A stretch of DNA of 64,000 bases from Anagrus nilaparvatae (GCA_022575985.1 JAKSXM010000007.1:2792501-2856500), one strand, 5' to 3'. Shown: positions 22,591 to 34,786, counted from the stretch's first letter. Numbers and translations: made by a program. Notes: generated from the sequence alone by a model not told the origin.

Positions 22591-23403
22591 TGTATATTGT
22601 AAAATTGGAGAAATGAGAAGTAAAAATTATCAAATGCTTTCCGGTTAATTCATTAAAAAAAAAATAATAAAAAAATAAAAAAATGATACTTGCCTGTTCT
22701 AGAAGAAAATTTTACAAACATTTATATATTGAAAAATTAAACTTTTCTTTTCCACCAAGTATTTTCACAATATGCAAGCATTTGCTAGTATTTAATAAAT
22801 CACTGAAAAACTTTCAAGCACATCCGAAGAAAACTAGTAACTAATACGTTTTTTATTTTAAAATATACGTGTCCTAATTAAAGTGAGTAAGAATCATCGT
22901 TGCTTTGACCACGAACTTCAACAACACAAATTAAACGATGAATATTTATTGTAAAAAGAGAAAATTATTCTTTGACTCATGAAAACACGGAATAGTAAAT
23001 AAAATGTAGAAAAAAAATATTTATAATTAACAACTGACCTTTTGCCATTTTTCATTTAGTTGTAAAAACAATAATTTGAAATAAAAGGGGCACGTGTATT
23101 AATGACTTTTATAGTTAATCATATTTTATTTTAAAAATAAAAATAATGTTTATAGTTAAAAGTTAATTTAATTTATTTGTAAAAATTTTAAATAAAAAAT
23201 GAAGCGAGCAATGCAGTATTACAATTTTAGCAGCAATTTAAAAATTGGTCAATTCGGGCCTAAAATGGACATTTGCTTTATTAATTATAGCGATGAGAGA
23301 ATCGATGATAAAAGTTTTGCGTTTTGCGGGAAATAAAAGGTAGTATTTATACAAAAAATGAGACGAAACGTAAGTATTTTGGTTAAAATATAATATGACA
23401 GCG

Positions 23404-23640
23404 TTATTTGGAAAATTGCCTTAAAATCTTATAACATTGTCGTAGAATTGAGTCCTGCGTTTCTAGGCCAAAAAGGCGCGTTGGGATAAACAGATGAAAT
23501 CTTGGATGTTTTTTCAATATATTAAAGCCATCCATAACTATAGATTGTAAGTCCCGACCCAAAGATTCCGAAGTTAAATGATTTTCACTATTCAACCCAA
23601 AAATGTTTGCCAAAAGACTAATTTTAAATTATCCTATTTT
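23404..23640 (-). pseudogene. Repeated exon-like fragment with VMDGFNILKKHP
   Basis: A minus-strand open stretch reading LLANIFGLNSENH, then LQSIVMDGFNILKKHP, then IPTRLFGLETQD and a stop after LRQFSK. A possible splice acceptor 'tttaaaattag' precedes it. The length and pattern are faintly like a helix-rich piece of a CYP4-type cytochrome P450, but no diagnostic motif is present, and I would not name it. The same core recurs on the plus strand at 54351-54450 (FIVMDDFNMLKKHP, then a stop), and a more worn version lies at about 53310-53380. It is therefore part of a dispersed repeat that carries a bit of coding sequence, and is not an intact gene. Confidence 0.4.
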
Positions 23641-24174
23641 GGAAACGGCTCATTTTAGCAAAGATTTGTTTGACAAATTATTTTGATAAGATTTTTTTTT
23701 CTTTTGGCATTTTCGGTCTCTGGGGTCCTCATTTTTGAGCTTAACAACACCGAAAATTTAAGTATAAAAAACGTATTTAAAAAAAAACGTTAATCGTGAA
23801 TGTCTTTTTTTACAGAAAAAATAAGAAAAATTTTCTCTCATTTTTAAAAATCTAGGACTGAACCTTATAAACTAAAAATTGACGTGGAGGCTTATTTTTA
23901 GTATTACTTTTGGAAAAAAATACTTTGGAACCAATTTGAAGACCTGACCATGTATCTTATCCCGGTTTGGTTTAAATTGGGCCATAACAATTTGGAATTA
24001 TCTTACAATTTTACTATGTATTAAATTCTTCACTAAATGATAAAAACAATTGATGTTAATAACTACTTAAATTTCAAAGATATTTTCAAAGATATTGTCT
24101 ATCTTTATTACGAAAATTGTTTTTAAAAAAAAAGGAAAATTAGGTGGAAGGGTAAAAAACGCAGGGAGAGAGAG

Positions 24175-24719
24175 AAATATCGTTTATAGTCCATTTTTGG
24201 ATTTGATACGTAATTTTTTGAAGATTTTTTTCTTAATTATTTACCATGAATAGTGTTCAATATATCACTCATATTTAGTTTAATATTAAAAAGATATTAT
24301 TGATTGACCAGTACTGGGTTGTTTCAACCATTGCTTCAACCATTATTAATTATTTTTAAAAGACACTTAAAACCATTATCTTTAATATTTCTGTATTATT
24401 AATTCTTGAACTTTCGGGCCATAAATGTTGTGTGATGAAATTTTATAGTCTAAGCTAAGTATAAATTTAAGGAAAATTAACAAGTTTCTGAAGAGAAATA
24501 TACTTTTACTTAAAGTAAATTTTTTCTTATAGCTGAGGCCATAAAATTTCATCTCACAACATTTATGGCCCGAAAGTTCAAGAATTAATAACACAGAAAT
24601 ATTAAAGATAATGGTTTTAAGTGTCATTTAAAAATAATTAATAATGAAAGTAAATAATTAAGAAAAAAATCTTTAACAAATTATGTATCAGATCCAAAAA
24701 TTGACTATAAACGATATTT
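24175..24719. mobile_element. Fold-back element with AAATATCGTTTATAGTC ends
   Basis: 'aaatatcgtttatagtcc' (24175) pairs with the complement of 'tgactataaacgatattt' ending 24719. Further in, 'accattatctttaatatttc' (24371) pairs with the complement of 'aatattaaagataatggt' (24597) and 'gaactttcgggccataaat' (24409) pairs with 'atttatggcccgaaagttc' (24562). Arms are about 250 bp with a short centre near 24450-24520. A fragment of the same arm ('ggccataaaatttaatctca') recurs near 25953. Non-coding; the 81-codon frame on the minus strand is just arm sequence. Confidence 0.8.
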
Positions 24720-24729
24720 CTAAAACTAG

Positions 24730-25150
24730 TACTCTCATAGAAAAAAAAATGGTACTATGTCCAAAGAGAAAAAAAATTGTGTGTTTATTGTTTTTTTTTG
24801 TTACGAAAATTTTGGGAAAAAAATGTTCAAGAAATTAATTATCAGATTTGAGATATCGAGTAAAAACCATACTATCAAATATAAGAACTTTCATAGAAAA
24901 AATGAGGTATTACATGCAAATTAAAAAAAAAAAAAAGTACCTCGAGCTTTTTTGGTAAAAAAAATTTTGAAAAAAAAATTAGTCAGAATGTCATATTGGT
25001 TGTGAAATATCACCGGTTACAGTCACACTTACATACACACACACACACACACATAATTATTTTTTATAAACCGGTTTTGAACTTTTAACTTTTTTAAACC
25101 TCTCTGAAACCTCTCTCCTAGCTTCCTGAGGTCTCAAATCGTGCTTATAT
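24730..25150 (-). repeat. CA/TG-bearing dispersed repeat, copy 1
   Basis: Read on the minus strand it goes from 'agacctcaggaagct' (about 25130) through 'aaaaccggtttataaa', a (GT)n tract (25034-25054) and 'gtaaccggtgatatttcaca' to 'ccaatatgacat' and a long tail of 'aaaatttttttacc' words. Copies with the same order lie on the plus strand at 29262-29520 and 34325-34786. The microsatellite sits at the same internal place in all three, so it is part of the repeat rather than a separate event. Confidence 0.75.
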
Positions 25151-25559
25151 GTAAAAAAATCAGAAATCAAAATTTCACCTAAAACAACGGTTCCTCTACG
25201 AGGAATTATATATATTTCAAATTCTTAACGAGCACTAATTTTTAAAAAAGGGCTGAAATAAACTTTCTAAAAATTTAAAAGTATGTCTTTTTTTAACTCC
25301 AATTTTTGAAGAACTAATTTTAACCTTCTTTAATTTTTGAAAAACTGATTTTAACTTTTTGAAATTCGCCAACAGTTCCTCCATGAGGAACCAAAAAATG
25401 CTTGAACGATGATTTTAATTTTTACAAGCCTTTTTTGATACAATCTATTTTATGCATACATAAATATTAATTTAAAATAAAGCCGGTAAAGTCAATTTGA
25501 AATTAAATTATTAAATATTATTAGAACATATTTTATCGTCCGATGATAATTGAAATATG

Positions 25560-25926
25560 ATAAATAGTATTTACTTTTATCGGTCTTTACGGACTATTAT
25601 TATTATTTATCAATACAAATGAATGTAATTGATGAATAATATTTAAACTGCTTTATTGTTAATGATCGCCAATAGCGTGTATCCATTAACAGCAGTTTAA
25701 TAAATTTTTAATAAATTTTTCTTAACATCTAAGAAACAAAATAAAAATTAAATTAAAAATTTATTTTTAATTTAGAAAAAATTTATTAAACTGCTGTTAA
25801 TGGATACACGCTATTGGCGATCATTAACAATAAAGCAGTTTAAATATTATTCATCAAATACATTCATTTGTATTGATAAATAATAATAATAGTCCGTAAA
25901 GACCGATAAAAGTAAATACTATTTAT
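25560..25926. mobile_element. Fold-back element with inner AAACTGCT...AGCAGTTT palindrome
   Basis: 'ataaatagtatttactttta' (25560) pairs with the complement of 'aaaagtaaatactatttat' ending 25925. The arms contain 'cggtctttacggactatta' and 'gatcgccaatagcgtgtatc', each found exactly inverted on the other side (about 25885 and 25800). Each arm holds a smaller imperfect palindrome, AAACTGCT at one end and AGCAGTTT at the other, so the structure can fold in more than one way. The centre is at about 25740-25780. Confidence 0.8.
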
Positions 25927-25989
25927 TAAATTATTAAATTTTACTCAGCTTAGGCCATAAAATTTAATCTCACAACATTTATGTCCCGA

Positions 25990-28900
25990 AAGTTTAATTA
26001 TATTCAAAATTCCGTACTTCTTGTTTCCTTATGTTGGAAACTCGCATCGAGCTTCCAACCGAGCTTCCAACCAAACTTAAAACTTTTAGAATAATGATTT
26101 AACTTTTTATTTCTTTTTCTTCTCTGTTAATTTTAATCATTATTGATCTTTTTTTAAAATTTCGCGCTATTACCGTTCTACAATTTGAAATAATGTTCAA
26201 ATTATTTACCGACCGATTTGGCCCCACTATTCAGATAACGAATTCCCACCCTAATCAAAAATCTCTTCAATTCAATAAAACTGACAACTGTAAAAAACTC
26301 TTCCTCTTTGGTGGTCAATCATCGCGTTGTTCAGTTATAAATCAATATAAAATATCTCGTGCCACCCGGTTCTTTTTAAATCATTCAATTATAGTCAATT
26401 TTAGTTCTTTTTATTTAACTATTTTCAAGTGCCATTAAAATTTTTATACAGTCCGCTTATTTTCTTATTTATTTTTTTCTTTATCAAAATTTCGGGAAAT
26501 TAGTTTTCGTCAATAATAAAACGTGCGTCGTGCTCACGAAACATATTCAAAATTTATAAGTGAAAAGTTCAAGTTGTTTTTGTATATATAATTAATAGAT
26601 TAAGTCCATAAGTTCAAATTTTTGATTTTCACTTATTTTTTAAACAGTATCAGAATATACAGTATAATAAAATAATAACACTTCCAGATACTTTAAAAAA
26701 AAATATATAAAACTAAACATAAAAACCACAAAATTTTCATGCTATCCAATTTAAAAACCATGTATCGAAGACCTAACGTATTCGAATTTTTATTCAAAAA
26801 TAAAATTTTATATTTTATGATGATATATTCATTACTTATATTGACAGTATAATAATGTGCCAAAATTATATTATCTTATACCTAAGAAGCAGCCTGCTAT
26901 AAAATCTTAAATATATATATATATATATATATCTTAGTTGGCGTCTTGATAACGATCGTTAGTATATTCTTATCAAAACAGTTTCATCAAAATCCTGAAC
27001 TGAATACTTTATGTTATATATTCATATCCTAAAAATTTTCTATATTATATGAAAATTTGCCAATATCGAAAATATATTCTTGTAGGAAAAGTATATATAT
27101 AAGAAATCGAATATAAATTTTATCAGTAAAATATATATTAAGCTGGCAGATAATTTAAAAAATGGATTGGATTTTGGATAATCAGGTGAAATTAAGTATT
27201 ATTGAACAAAAAAATAAGATTTATAAATTTATAACAAATTTAATTAATTTTCATGCTCATTAAAATTTAATTTTTCTTTTTGGAATCGAAAATTTTCTTT
27301 GTATACTGACTCTGAGTCCGTGTGTTGATGTACTAGTGCCTTCAAAAGAGGTCTATTCTAGAAAATTTTAGGAATCTTATAATTTTGTTAAATCATACCA
27401 GTAACTTCGTCTAGTAATTTAAATCCAAGAAACTTATAACTGATAGAATAATATGCAAATTTTATAATATAAGATACTCAAAATATATATTAACAAACGA
27501 ATATGGATATAACAGTTAAAAACATGTGGTACAAGTTCAATTTCCATCGAGATAAATGTATGTTAGCCTAGTAGCAAAAAGTTTCTTTAATTCCACGATA
27601 CCAAGAAAAATTTCATTGAAATAAAAAATAGATAGTCAATAGTTCCAAAGGTTTGCTGGAACTCACGTCTCATTTGACCAAAAAATATAATTTAATAATC
27701 AGATTCGCAATACCTGGAAGGATATTCTGAGATTATTAACTTATTGTTAAAAAGTACCTTCTAACTGTTATATAATTCTAGAGCGAAGAAAATTCTTGAA
27801 ATAGCTCCCAGACTAATATTTGCTAACTGTACATTTAATTTATTTAAGTTATATGAGCAATTAAAAATTTTATAAAATTTAAATTAAAAACAAAAATTAA
27901 TTTAAATAAAAGAAAATTACTTTTCTTTAAAAATAGCATAAAATAATAACTAATTTATTTGCAACTGGATTTATTCTCTCTTTTTTAGAAATTTAAAATT
28001 AACTCCGAGTAGGTAGTTAAAGATTTATTTAAAAAATACCAATTTCGCAGTTATTTTGTGTTTATCCGACCTATCCCATTTTAAATTATAATCTTCATTT
28101 AAAATAAACTCTGCAATTCAAAAAATCTAATTTTCCTTACTTTATTCATTTCTATTTTAACATCCAGTGAAAATCAATAAAATGTATTTTTAAATAAAAT
28201 CAATTAAAATAAAAGTTTTCTTTAATTATTTATTCAATAGTAGTAAAATCAATATATCAAATATTAAAATAGTAAAATTTATATAAACCATTCAAAAAAT
28301 ATTTCTCCCTTGTATTTTATAATAATAATAAAAATGAAAATACGATAAAAGATTTATTTTTAAAACCATTTTATTTTTTAGATTCAAAAAAGAGAGAGGA
28401 TAAATTTATAATTTTAAAAGTTTATAAATTGTATATTATATTATGCAGAGCAATATTAAGCAATCGGGTCACCATTTCACACCCCAGTAAACGAAATGGT
28501 ACACTTGATAAAATTGAATTTTGCAAAATTGGAAAATTTATAATATTACTATATAATCATAAGATAAAATTCAAACAATAAAAACCATATTTTATGATAT
28601 ATTGAACTGACAATAATATAAAAGCACGTAATTTCAAAGTCAATTTTACATTTTTTTTTAACTTACTGAAATTTTTTCATTATTTTTTTACGGTTATACA
28701 AGATAAGCTCATGAAATTTTGGAGGTTGAATTGGTTTTGATTTTGTGTAAGAAAATTGTAATATTAGACAAAATTAATAATTTGTGGACGCAAACGCCCT
28801 AGAGTAGTAATGAAAATACCTAATTCAAAATTAAATCTTTAAAAAAAAAAAATGCTTTTATCATGTCCACTAACGAACTTTTAATTAAAATACAAATTTT

Positions 28901-29260
28901 ACCTCCAACATGTAAAACTCGAGCATTAAAATTTCTCCGATTTTGCGTATTATATTAATTTTGAAAATAAAAACTTGCGATTAAGATAATTGAATATGTA
29001 TAAACTTTAAAACTTTATTTTCATTCAAAAAATAACTTTCAATCATTTTTTAGAATTTAAATAATTTATTTTCTTATAAAAAGATATTGTATATCCATAC
29101 TTAAATGAAAAAATGTACTAACGCTTTAATAAATCAAAGTGCAAAAAAAGTTCTCTGTCTCTTGTTTACTTGAAGAAAATTTTTTTCTCTCTAACAGAAA
29201 CTCAATATTTTTGGTTTTTAGGTAAAATTTTGATTTTTAATTTTTTGACATATAAGCACG
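25990..29260. other. AT-rich stretch without a recognisable gene
   Basis: No exon is supported. An (AT)n run lies near 26910-26930. A frame at 26193-26438 (81 codons, plus) has no recognisable domain. Repeats of the short word 'gaaaatttt' and poly-A/T tracts are everywhere. Confidence 0.4.
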
Positions 29261-29261
29261 T

Positions 29262-29520
29262 TATGAGACCTCAGGAAGCTAAAAAAAACCAGTTAGCTAA
29301 AAAACCGGTTTTAAAAAAAAGTATGTATGTGTGTATGTTTGTATGGATGTATGTATGTTGAACTGTAACCGGTGATATTTCACAACCAATATGACATAAG
29401 ACCTAATTTTTTTTTCAAAATTTTTTTCACCAAAAAATCTCGAGGTACTTTTTTTTTTTAATTTGGATGTAATACCTCATTTTTTTCCAAGAAAATTTTT
29501 ATGTAATTTCGTTCATTGGT
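29262..29520 (+). repeat. TG-bearing dispersed repeat, copy 2
   Basis: It begins 'cacgttatgagacctcagga', then 'aaaaaaccggtttt', a (gtat)/(gtgt) microsatellite (29322-29358), 'gtaaccggtgatatttcaca', 'ccaatatgacataagac' and the 'ttttttcaccaaaaaatctc' tail. It corresponds segment by segment to 25150-24730 (opposite strand) and 34325-34620. It lies about 200 bases downstream of the stop of the glucosylceramidase gene, which is on the other strand. Confidence 0.75.
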
Positions 29521-29652
29521 TCAACCCTGACGATGAAACACATAGACACACAGACAGACAAACAAATAAATTTTCATATAGTATTAAGATTAAGATTAAA
29601 ATTTGATCATCAAAACTCAAGCTAAGTTTGCTTTTGAAAAAATTAGGTTGTT

Positions 29653-29658
29653 TTTATT
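29653..29658 (-). terminator. Probable polyadenylation signal of the glucosylceramidase gene
   Basis: TTTATT on the plus strand reads AATAAA on the minus strand, 57 bases past the stop codon at 29715-29717. In AT-rich DNA such hexamers arise by chance, so this is only the nearest candidate. Confidence 0.4.
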
Positions 29659-29714
29659 AAAAATTGTCTTTGTTTGCAAAATAAATAAAATTAAATTTTT
29701 CAGCAATTTCTTTA

Positions 29715-32700
29715 TCAAGCAAATTGAATAAAGGTATTGAATATATCACTTTCAGGGTCAATTTTGTAAAGTATGGTTGTTAATGAAAATTCAGGAAGAT
29801 CCGTGTTAATGAATCCAACTGTGCCAAGGTTTATAGACACCTTTTTTACATTTTCATGCCTGAAAATAAAAATAAAAATTGTTATTTTAATGGAAAGACT
29901 GGGCAATTATCCATCTAATAAAAGCTTTGTAAAAATCTCATAAAATATAAATTTTTCCTCTAAAATTAAGTTTTGAATTCATTATAGTTTATGAAACGTG
30001 TTTTAAAAAAATAAAAAAACTATCAACAAATATTATACAAATATTATACTAGGAATTTGGAGACCTTGCAAATTTGTAACGCTTATTCCAGAATTCAAAT
30101 TTGAAAAAGCGCTACCCACCTCCTTATAATATATTTTGAATACCCTTTTTATATAATCAATAGATATCCTTTAACTTGTGATGAAAAGACACCGTATCAA
30201 TTTTCTTAATTATAAAAAAAATGCTAAATTTTTTTTTTTATAGTGCATTTTCAAATCAACTTAAGATTTCTACAGGCTGCAGTATACAAGAACGTTGTAA
30301 CCCCTCTGAATTTAGAAAACATCTTGAATAGGTAATGATAGTCGAGAAGCCAGCGTATCATTCCGTATGCACGAAATCCGATCGCGTGTTGAAGTGATAG
30401 ACACCAAGTACATTATAGTTTTTTGACCCGCTGATTCCGAATATGCAGTTATTTTTTGTCTAAAACTGGTACGTTTGCCGCTAGAGGGCGTTTAAGGGGG
30501 TAAAAACGCTATTTTTCGCAAATATCTCGGAAGCTACGCGTCCTAAGATACTTAAACCCAAAAAACGTATAGTTTTTTGACCCGCTGATTCAGAATCTGC
30601 AGTTATTTTTTGTCTAAAACTGGTGTGTTTCCCACTAGAGGGCGTTTAGTGGGGTAAAAACGCTATTTTTCGCAAATATCTCGAAAGCTACGTGTCCTAA
30701 GATACTTAAACCCAAGAAACACATAATTTTTTGACCCGCTGATTCAGAATCTGCAGTTATTTTTTGTCTAAAACTAAATAGCGTTTTTACCCCCCTAAAC
30801 GCCCTCTAGCGGCAAACGCACCAGTTTTAGATAAAAAATAACTACAGATTCTGAATCAGCGGGTCAAAAAACTATATGTTTCTTGGGTTTAAGTATCTTA
30901 GGACGCGTAGCTTCTGAGATATTTGCGAAAAGTAGCGTTTTTACCCCCCTGAACGCCCTCTAGCGGCAAACGTACCAGTTTTAGACAAAAAATAGCTGCA
31001 GATTTGGAATTAGCGGGTCAAAAAACTATAATCTACTTGGTGTCTATCACTTCAACACGCGATCGGATTTCGTGCATACGGAATGATACGCTGGCTTCTC
31101 CACTATGAATGGTTATAGCAGTTCCCTAAGTTTTCCTTTGCGAATTTTTAAATTTCAGAAAAATAATAAACATGAATTTTTTAGTAGCTTGTAATGTAAT
31201 ATTATAGGGGAGCCAATTCTAGGATAATTTAATTTTCCGGATTTCCTGGTAAGAATTTTCCAAAACTAATAGTAATACTTGTATAAAATATTAAATATTA
31301 ATTATTTTTTAAAGATTCAAAGCGATTGTAAGACTGAAATGTAAAATAAACAGTTGAGAAGAGGCTCTTTGAGGAATTCATGAAAATATTTTTTTTGTCC
31401 ACCCTGAGTTTAATGAAATAATCAAGATTTACAAAAAAGTATAAAATTTTGAACATAATTATGAAATAAAAATATTTCAATAAAAAAAATTGCTTTCTTC
31501 TATGTACTTAAAATACTTACGAATTGTACAAAATGACAGTAACTTGTTCTTTATATATAAAAGCTGTAATTAATATACTATCATCGTCTGAATTTATTTT
31601 TATTCGGTGTGCTCCTCGCTCAATAAATTTACTAAAATGTGCCATTGCATAAAACATTGGTTGTTTATAAAAAATATCATTTTCAGGTATAACAATAATT
31701 GATGGATCTACATAATTATCTGTCCAATTAGGGCCTCCAATTGAATCTAAAGCTAAATTCCAATCTATCCAACCAGCTATCCAATGATTAATGTTCTTAG
31801 TATAAAAAATTTTTAAGACTATTATGATCTTTTAAATTTTTAACATAAATTTTAAAAAAGTTTTACCTGAAACATTCTTCGTACTAACTTATCAAACTTA
31901 TGCCAAGAGCCTAATTCAACTTCTCTGGGTTCCCTTTTATCCCTGACTAAAATTTAAAAAAAAAACATTAAATAAATATAAAAATTAAATATTATTTATG
32001 GTCAAAAATACACTGTAAAAAATTCTGCACTGAAAAAAAATTTCAGTTACCGAAATTTTTTTTATTGTGTCTATACATCTACTATCAAATTTATAGCAAT
32101 ATTTTGAAAGAATTTTTTACATTGAACGTTCCATAATTATTTTTGCATGTCTGGAAAAAAAATTTATAAACAATTCATTACATGTACAATCTTCAGTGAT
32201 TAGTAAAAATTTATCAGGAACTATGCCATGAGTAATATCAAGTACAATTGCTGGAATATACCAATCTGTATAAGGATGAACTCCAATTCCACTTACATAT
32301 TTCAAAACTTTATTATCATATTTCTTTTTGATTTTGTTAATAAACCATGGTAAATTTACTCTTGTATCATCAAGTAGTAATATTTTAGTATTACTACTAT
32401 TACTGTTTTTTATACTTGGACCTAAATTTTCAATAATCCATTTAGAAACAGTATTTGGTGACCAATACATTCCACTTAAATGACTCCAGAAACCAAAAAA
32501 TGCATTGAATGGTTCATTGCCTGTTGAAACTGTCCATATTTCTAAACCTTCTTTTTTGTATTCTTCTAAAAATTTTACTATGTAATTTGCGAAAGTTTGA
32601 TAATATTTTCCTAATAGGTGTCCTAAAATATTTATATATATTTGAATATATATTATACTGACCATTAAAAGTTTAATTCAGGACTTTTAAAATGGAAAAT

Positions 32701-34074
32701 GAGAATGAAAAGTTTATTTTTATTAAAAATAGTTGTTTAACGTATAGCCGTAAGTAGAGATGGGTCAAGTATGGTCAGACATAACATGAAGTTTTATAAA
32801 ATCAAATAATATAAAAAAAAAAATTTTTGAATATTTAAATTACCATGAAATAATTAAAAATTTATACAGACTGAAAAAAAATCTGCTTACGACAAACAAA
32901 AAATCCCGTAACCGGTACCGAAATTCCTTTTCTCAAGTTTTTCAAGTCTCGTTATACCGTAGTGACAAAAATCAAACCGGATTTTGTTCAGTGGAATTAA
33001 TGTTTTTTTTTCATGAACCTATAATAATTTATAACTAAGGCATTTTTAATCATTTGAATGCCTAATAATTTACCAGTGTTGTGTTTTTTTCTACTCTTCA
33101 TCCAAACTGGAGCTGTCCAAGCTGCTGCTGTAAATTTAATAGCTGGATTTAATTTTAAAGCTTCTTTCATTAATGGAATTTTATTCTGATAATCATCAGA
33201 AGTTAGTTTAAAATATTTTAATTCTATGTCATCTTCAACGTCATCATAAGTATAAAATTTTGTAGAAAAGTCGGTTCCTGCTATAGGAACTCTTCCTAAA
33301 TTGTACTTTAATCCATCTGAACCAAAATACGAGCTACAAATAAAGAATTATATTTTAATAATGTCTTGCTAGTTTATTTTTCACAAGGAGTAGCTCATTG
33401 TTTAAAGTAAAAAAATATATTTTGACTCTGCTGCAACTAGCTAGTATAGATAATTGCAAATGAAGTTTTTTTCAGAATTCACTTGGTGTTTTTTAAAAGA
33501 GTACAACTACCCCTTGTAATATTAAAGTGATAAATTACCGAAGCAAATTATTTTTAGTAGCTAGACTAAGTTTATTTATGTTAATACCAGAAGAATCAGT
33601 GAAAGCTCCGCCGAAACCTTCCATTTTTTGATACTGTATATTAGGATAAATTCGTATGTTGATACCTTTTTTAGGTTCTTTAGATATTGATAAATCTAAA
33701 CGAGTTAATCTTTCACCAAATTTACTTGTTGTAAATTTAATAAATTCACCATTTCTTAATAGACTCGTGTCAGAATAAAAATCACAATATGTTGAGTTAC
33801 ACTCACAAACTATACTTTCTGAACCAAAATTACGAGGAATGCAGCTTTGACTTGAAACTGAAAAATATTTTTGCTATGAAGATAATAGTATCATATACCG
33901 ATAGTACATTTATGCTGAAGCTCATGGCTAGATTACCGCAAAACCGAAAATAATAAACTTGGGGCTAATCAATAGTTATTTGAGCTTAAAAGTTTTGTAT
34001 AAGATTCAATTTATCTCACCTTTCATGATGCAAAAAACTGCGATAATGGTTGTTAAGAATAATTTTAAAGGCAT
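29715..34074 (-). CDS. Lysosomal glucosylceramidase (GBA1-type, GH30), seven exons
   Basis: Hydrolyses the glucose from glucosylceramide in the lysosome. Exons in transcript order: 34074-34020, 33857-33539, 33333-33074, 32622-32182, 31946-31867, 31795-31521 and 29859-29715. They sum to 1575 bases, 524 codons plus TGA, with all introns GT-AG and all phases matching. A hydrophobic signal peptide (MPLKLFLTTIIAVFC) occupies exon 1. Exon 2 holds the cysteine-rich start (SCIPRNFG, VCECNSTYC) and KMEGFGGAFTD. Exon 3 has YNLGRVPIAGTDFS and AAWTAPVWMK. Exon 4 has the acid/base glutamate in STGNEP (about residue 248) and ends just after the nucleophile in ITEDC (about residue 355). Exon 6 has WIDWNLALDSIGGPNW and FYKQPMFYAMAHFSKFI. 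Length and order match animal glucosylceramidases (about 530 residues). The last intron (1661 bp) houses a fold-back element. A (TG)n tract lies about 320 bases upstream of the ATG. Nothing in the frame is broken, so it looks functional. Exon joins are inferred from splice signals and family fit, not from transcripts. Confidence 0.92.
30338..31106. mobile_element. Fold-back element inside the last glucosylceramidase intron
   Basis: The left end ATAGTCGAGAAGCCAGCG (30338) matches the inverse complement of the right end (31106) with one mismatch, then 'atcattccgtatgcacgaaa' and 'gatcgcgtgttgaagtgata' pair exactly with their counterparts near 31060-31090. The interior is made of about 155-bp units beginning 'agttttttgacccgctgatt' near 30418, 30572 and 30728 on one strand and again in inverted order from about 30775 to 31025. 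Each unit includes 'cgctagagggcgttta', 'aaatatctcggaagctac' and 'taagatacttaaaccc'. The whole forms a long hairpin within an intron and would be transcribed with the gene. No coding capacity and no clear target duplication. Confidence 0.8.
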
Positions 34075-34324
34075 TATTGTATCAATTTTGTATTTTACCT
34101 CCCTAAAAAATCAATTAAATTTAAAAATATCAAAAAAATTCATATTGTACGCGGATACAACAGTAAAATATAATTTATACTGTGTTCAAATATTTCTTAA
34201 AGTTATATAATTTAAAAAATAACAAGCCTACATAATAAGTTTATTTTCTAAAACAGGTATTTTGTTAAATACTTTCCTTGAAAGATAAATTTTTTTAAAA
34301 CGTTTTATAAGTAATTTTTTTTAA

Positions 34325-34387
34325 TTTGGTATATAAGCACGTTTTGAGGAAGCTAAAAACTGATTTGTAAAAAAAGCTAGTATGTAA

Positions 34388-34450
<63 letters not shown>

Positions 34451-34786
34451 TGTGTTTGTGTATGTATGTATGTATGTATGTTTGTATGTATGACTGTAAG
34501 GTGTCATATTTCACAACCAGTATGACATTAAGACCTAATTTTTTTGCCAAAATTTTTTTCACCGAAAAATCTCGAGGTATTTTTTTTTTTTAATTTTGGA
34601 TGTGATACCTCATTTTTTTAAAATCTTATAATTTATTTTTTGAAAATTTTTTCAAAATTTTTGTCACCTAAAAATACAAAAAATACCAAACTTTTTTTTC
34701 TTTATGGACCTAGCACCTAATTGTTTTCTATGAGATTACTAGTTTTAGAAATATCGTTCGTAGCAAATTTTTGGATCTGATAAGTA
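34325..34786 (+). repeat. TG-bearing dispersed repeat, copy 3, split by a LINE
   Basis: 'atataagcacgttttgagga' (34331), 'aagctagtatgtaaaag', an uninterrupted (TG)n of nearly 30 units (34391-34447) then (gtat)n, 'gactgtaaggtgtcatattt' and 'caaccagtatgacattaag' follow the same order as the copies at 29262 and 24730. The tail continues with 'gttttagaaatatcgttcg' to 'ttggatctgataagta', where the LINE at 34787-38046 is inserted; similar tail words resume after 38047 and run to about 38540. Confidence 0.75.
34391..34490. repeat. (TG)n-(GTAT)n microsatellite
   Basis: Nearly 30 TG units followed by mixed TTTG and GTAT units. Reading frames through it on both strands are artefacts of the repeat. It lies roughly 320-420 bases upstream of the glucosylceramidase start codon, so length variation could in principle touch its promoter region, but there is no direct sign of this. 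Confidence 0.9.

Larger units (their letters stand above)
13960..23420. repeat. Left arm of a large inverted segmental duplication
   Basis: Read on the minus strand this arm matches 46570-52650 read on the plus strand. Shared landmarks, in order, include: the FSK-stop tail and 'taacgctgtcat' near 23395 against 46583; 'tgaccacgaacttc' (22906) against 'gaagttcgtggtca' (47064); the IR-like gene (17196-15337 against 48542-50398); the IR C-terminal remnant (14283-14584 against 50623 and 52204); and 'gacatagaatcaac' (14059) against its complement near 52528. The left arm is about 3.4 kb longer because it carries extra elements. The arms have diverged but not so far that alignment is doubtful. Confidence 0.8.

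Noticed and set aside
32117..32181. Continuation of the glucosylceramidase exon to the in-frame stop (LFINFFSRHAK and on)
   Set aside because: A donor at 32181 gives the correct phase into the next exon and the family sequence after the nucleophile, whereas reading on ends in a stop and leaves the later exons unused.
34295..34593. Overlapping open frames of repeated Thr-His and Cys-Val on both strands
   Set aside because: They are translations of the (TG)n microsatellite and have no gene-like content.
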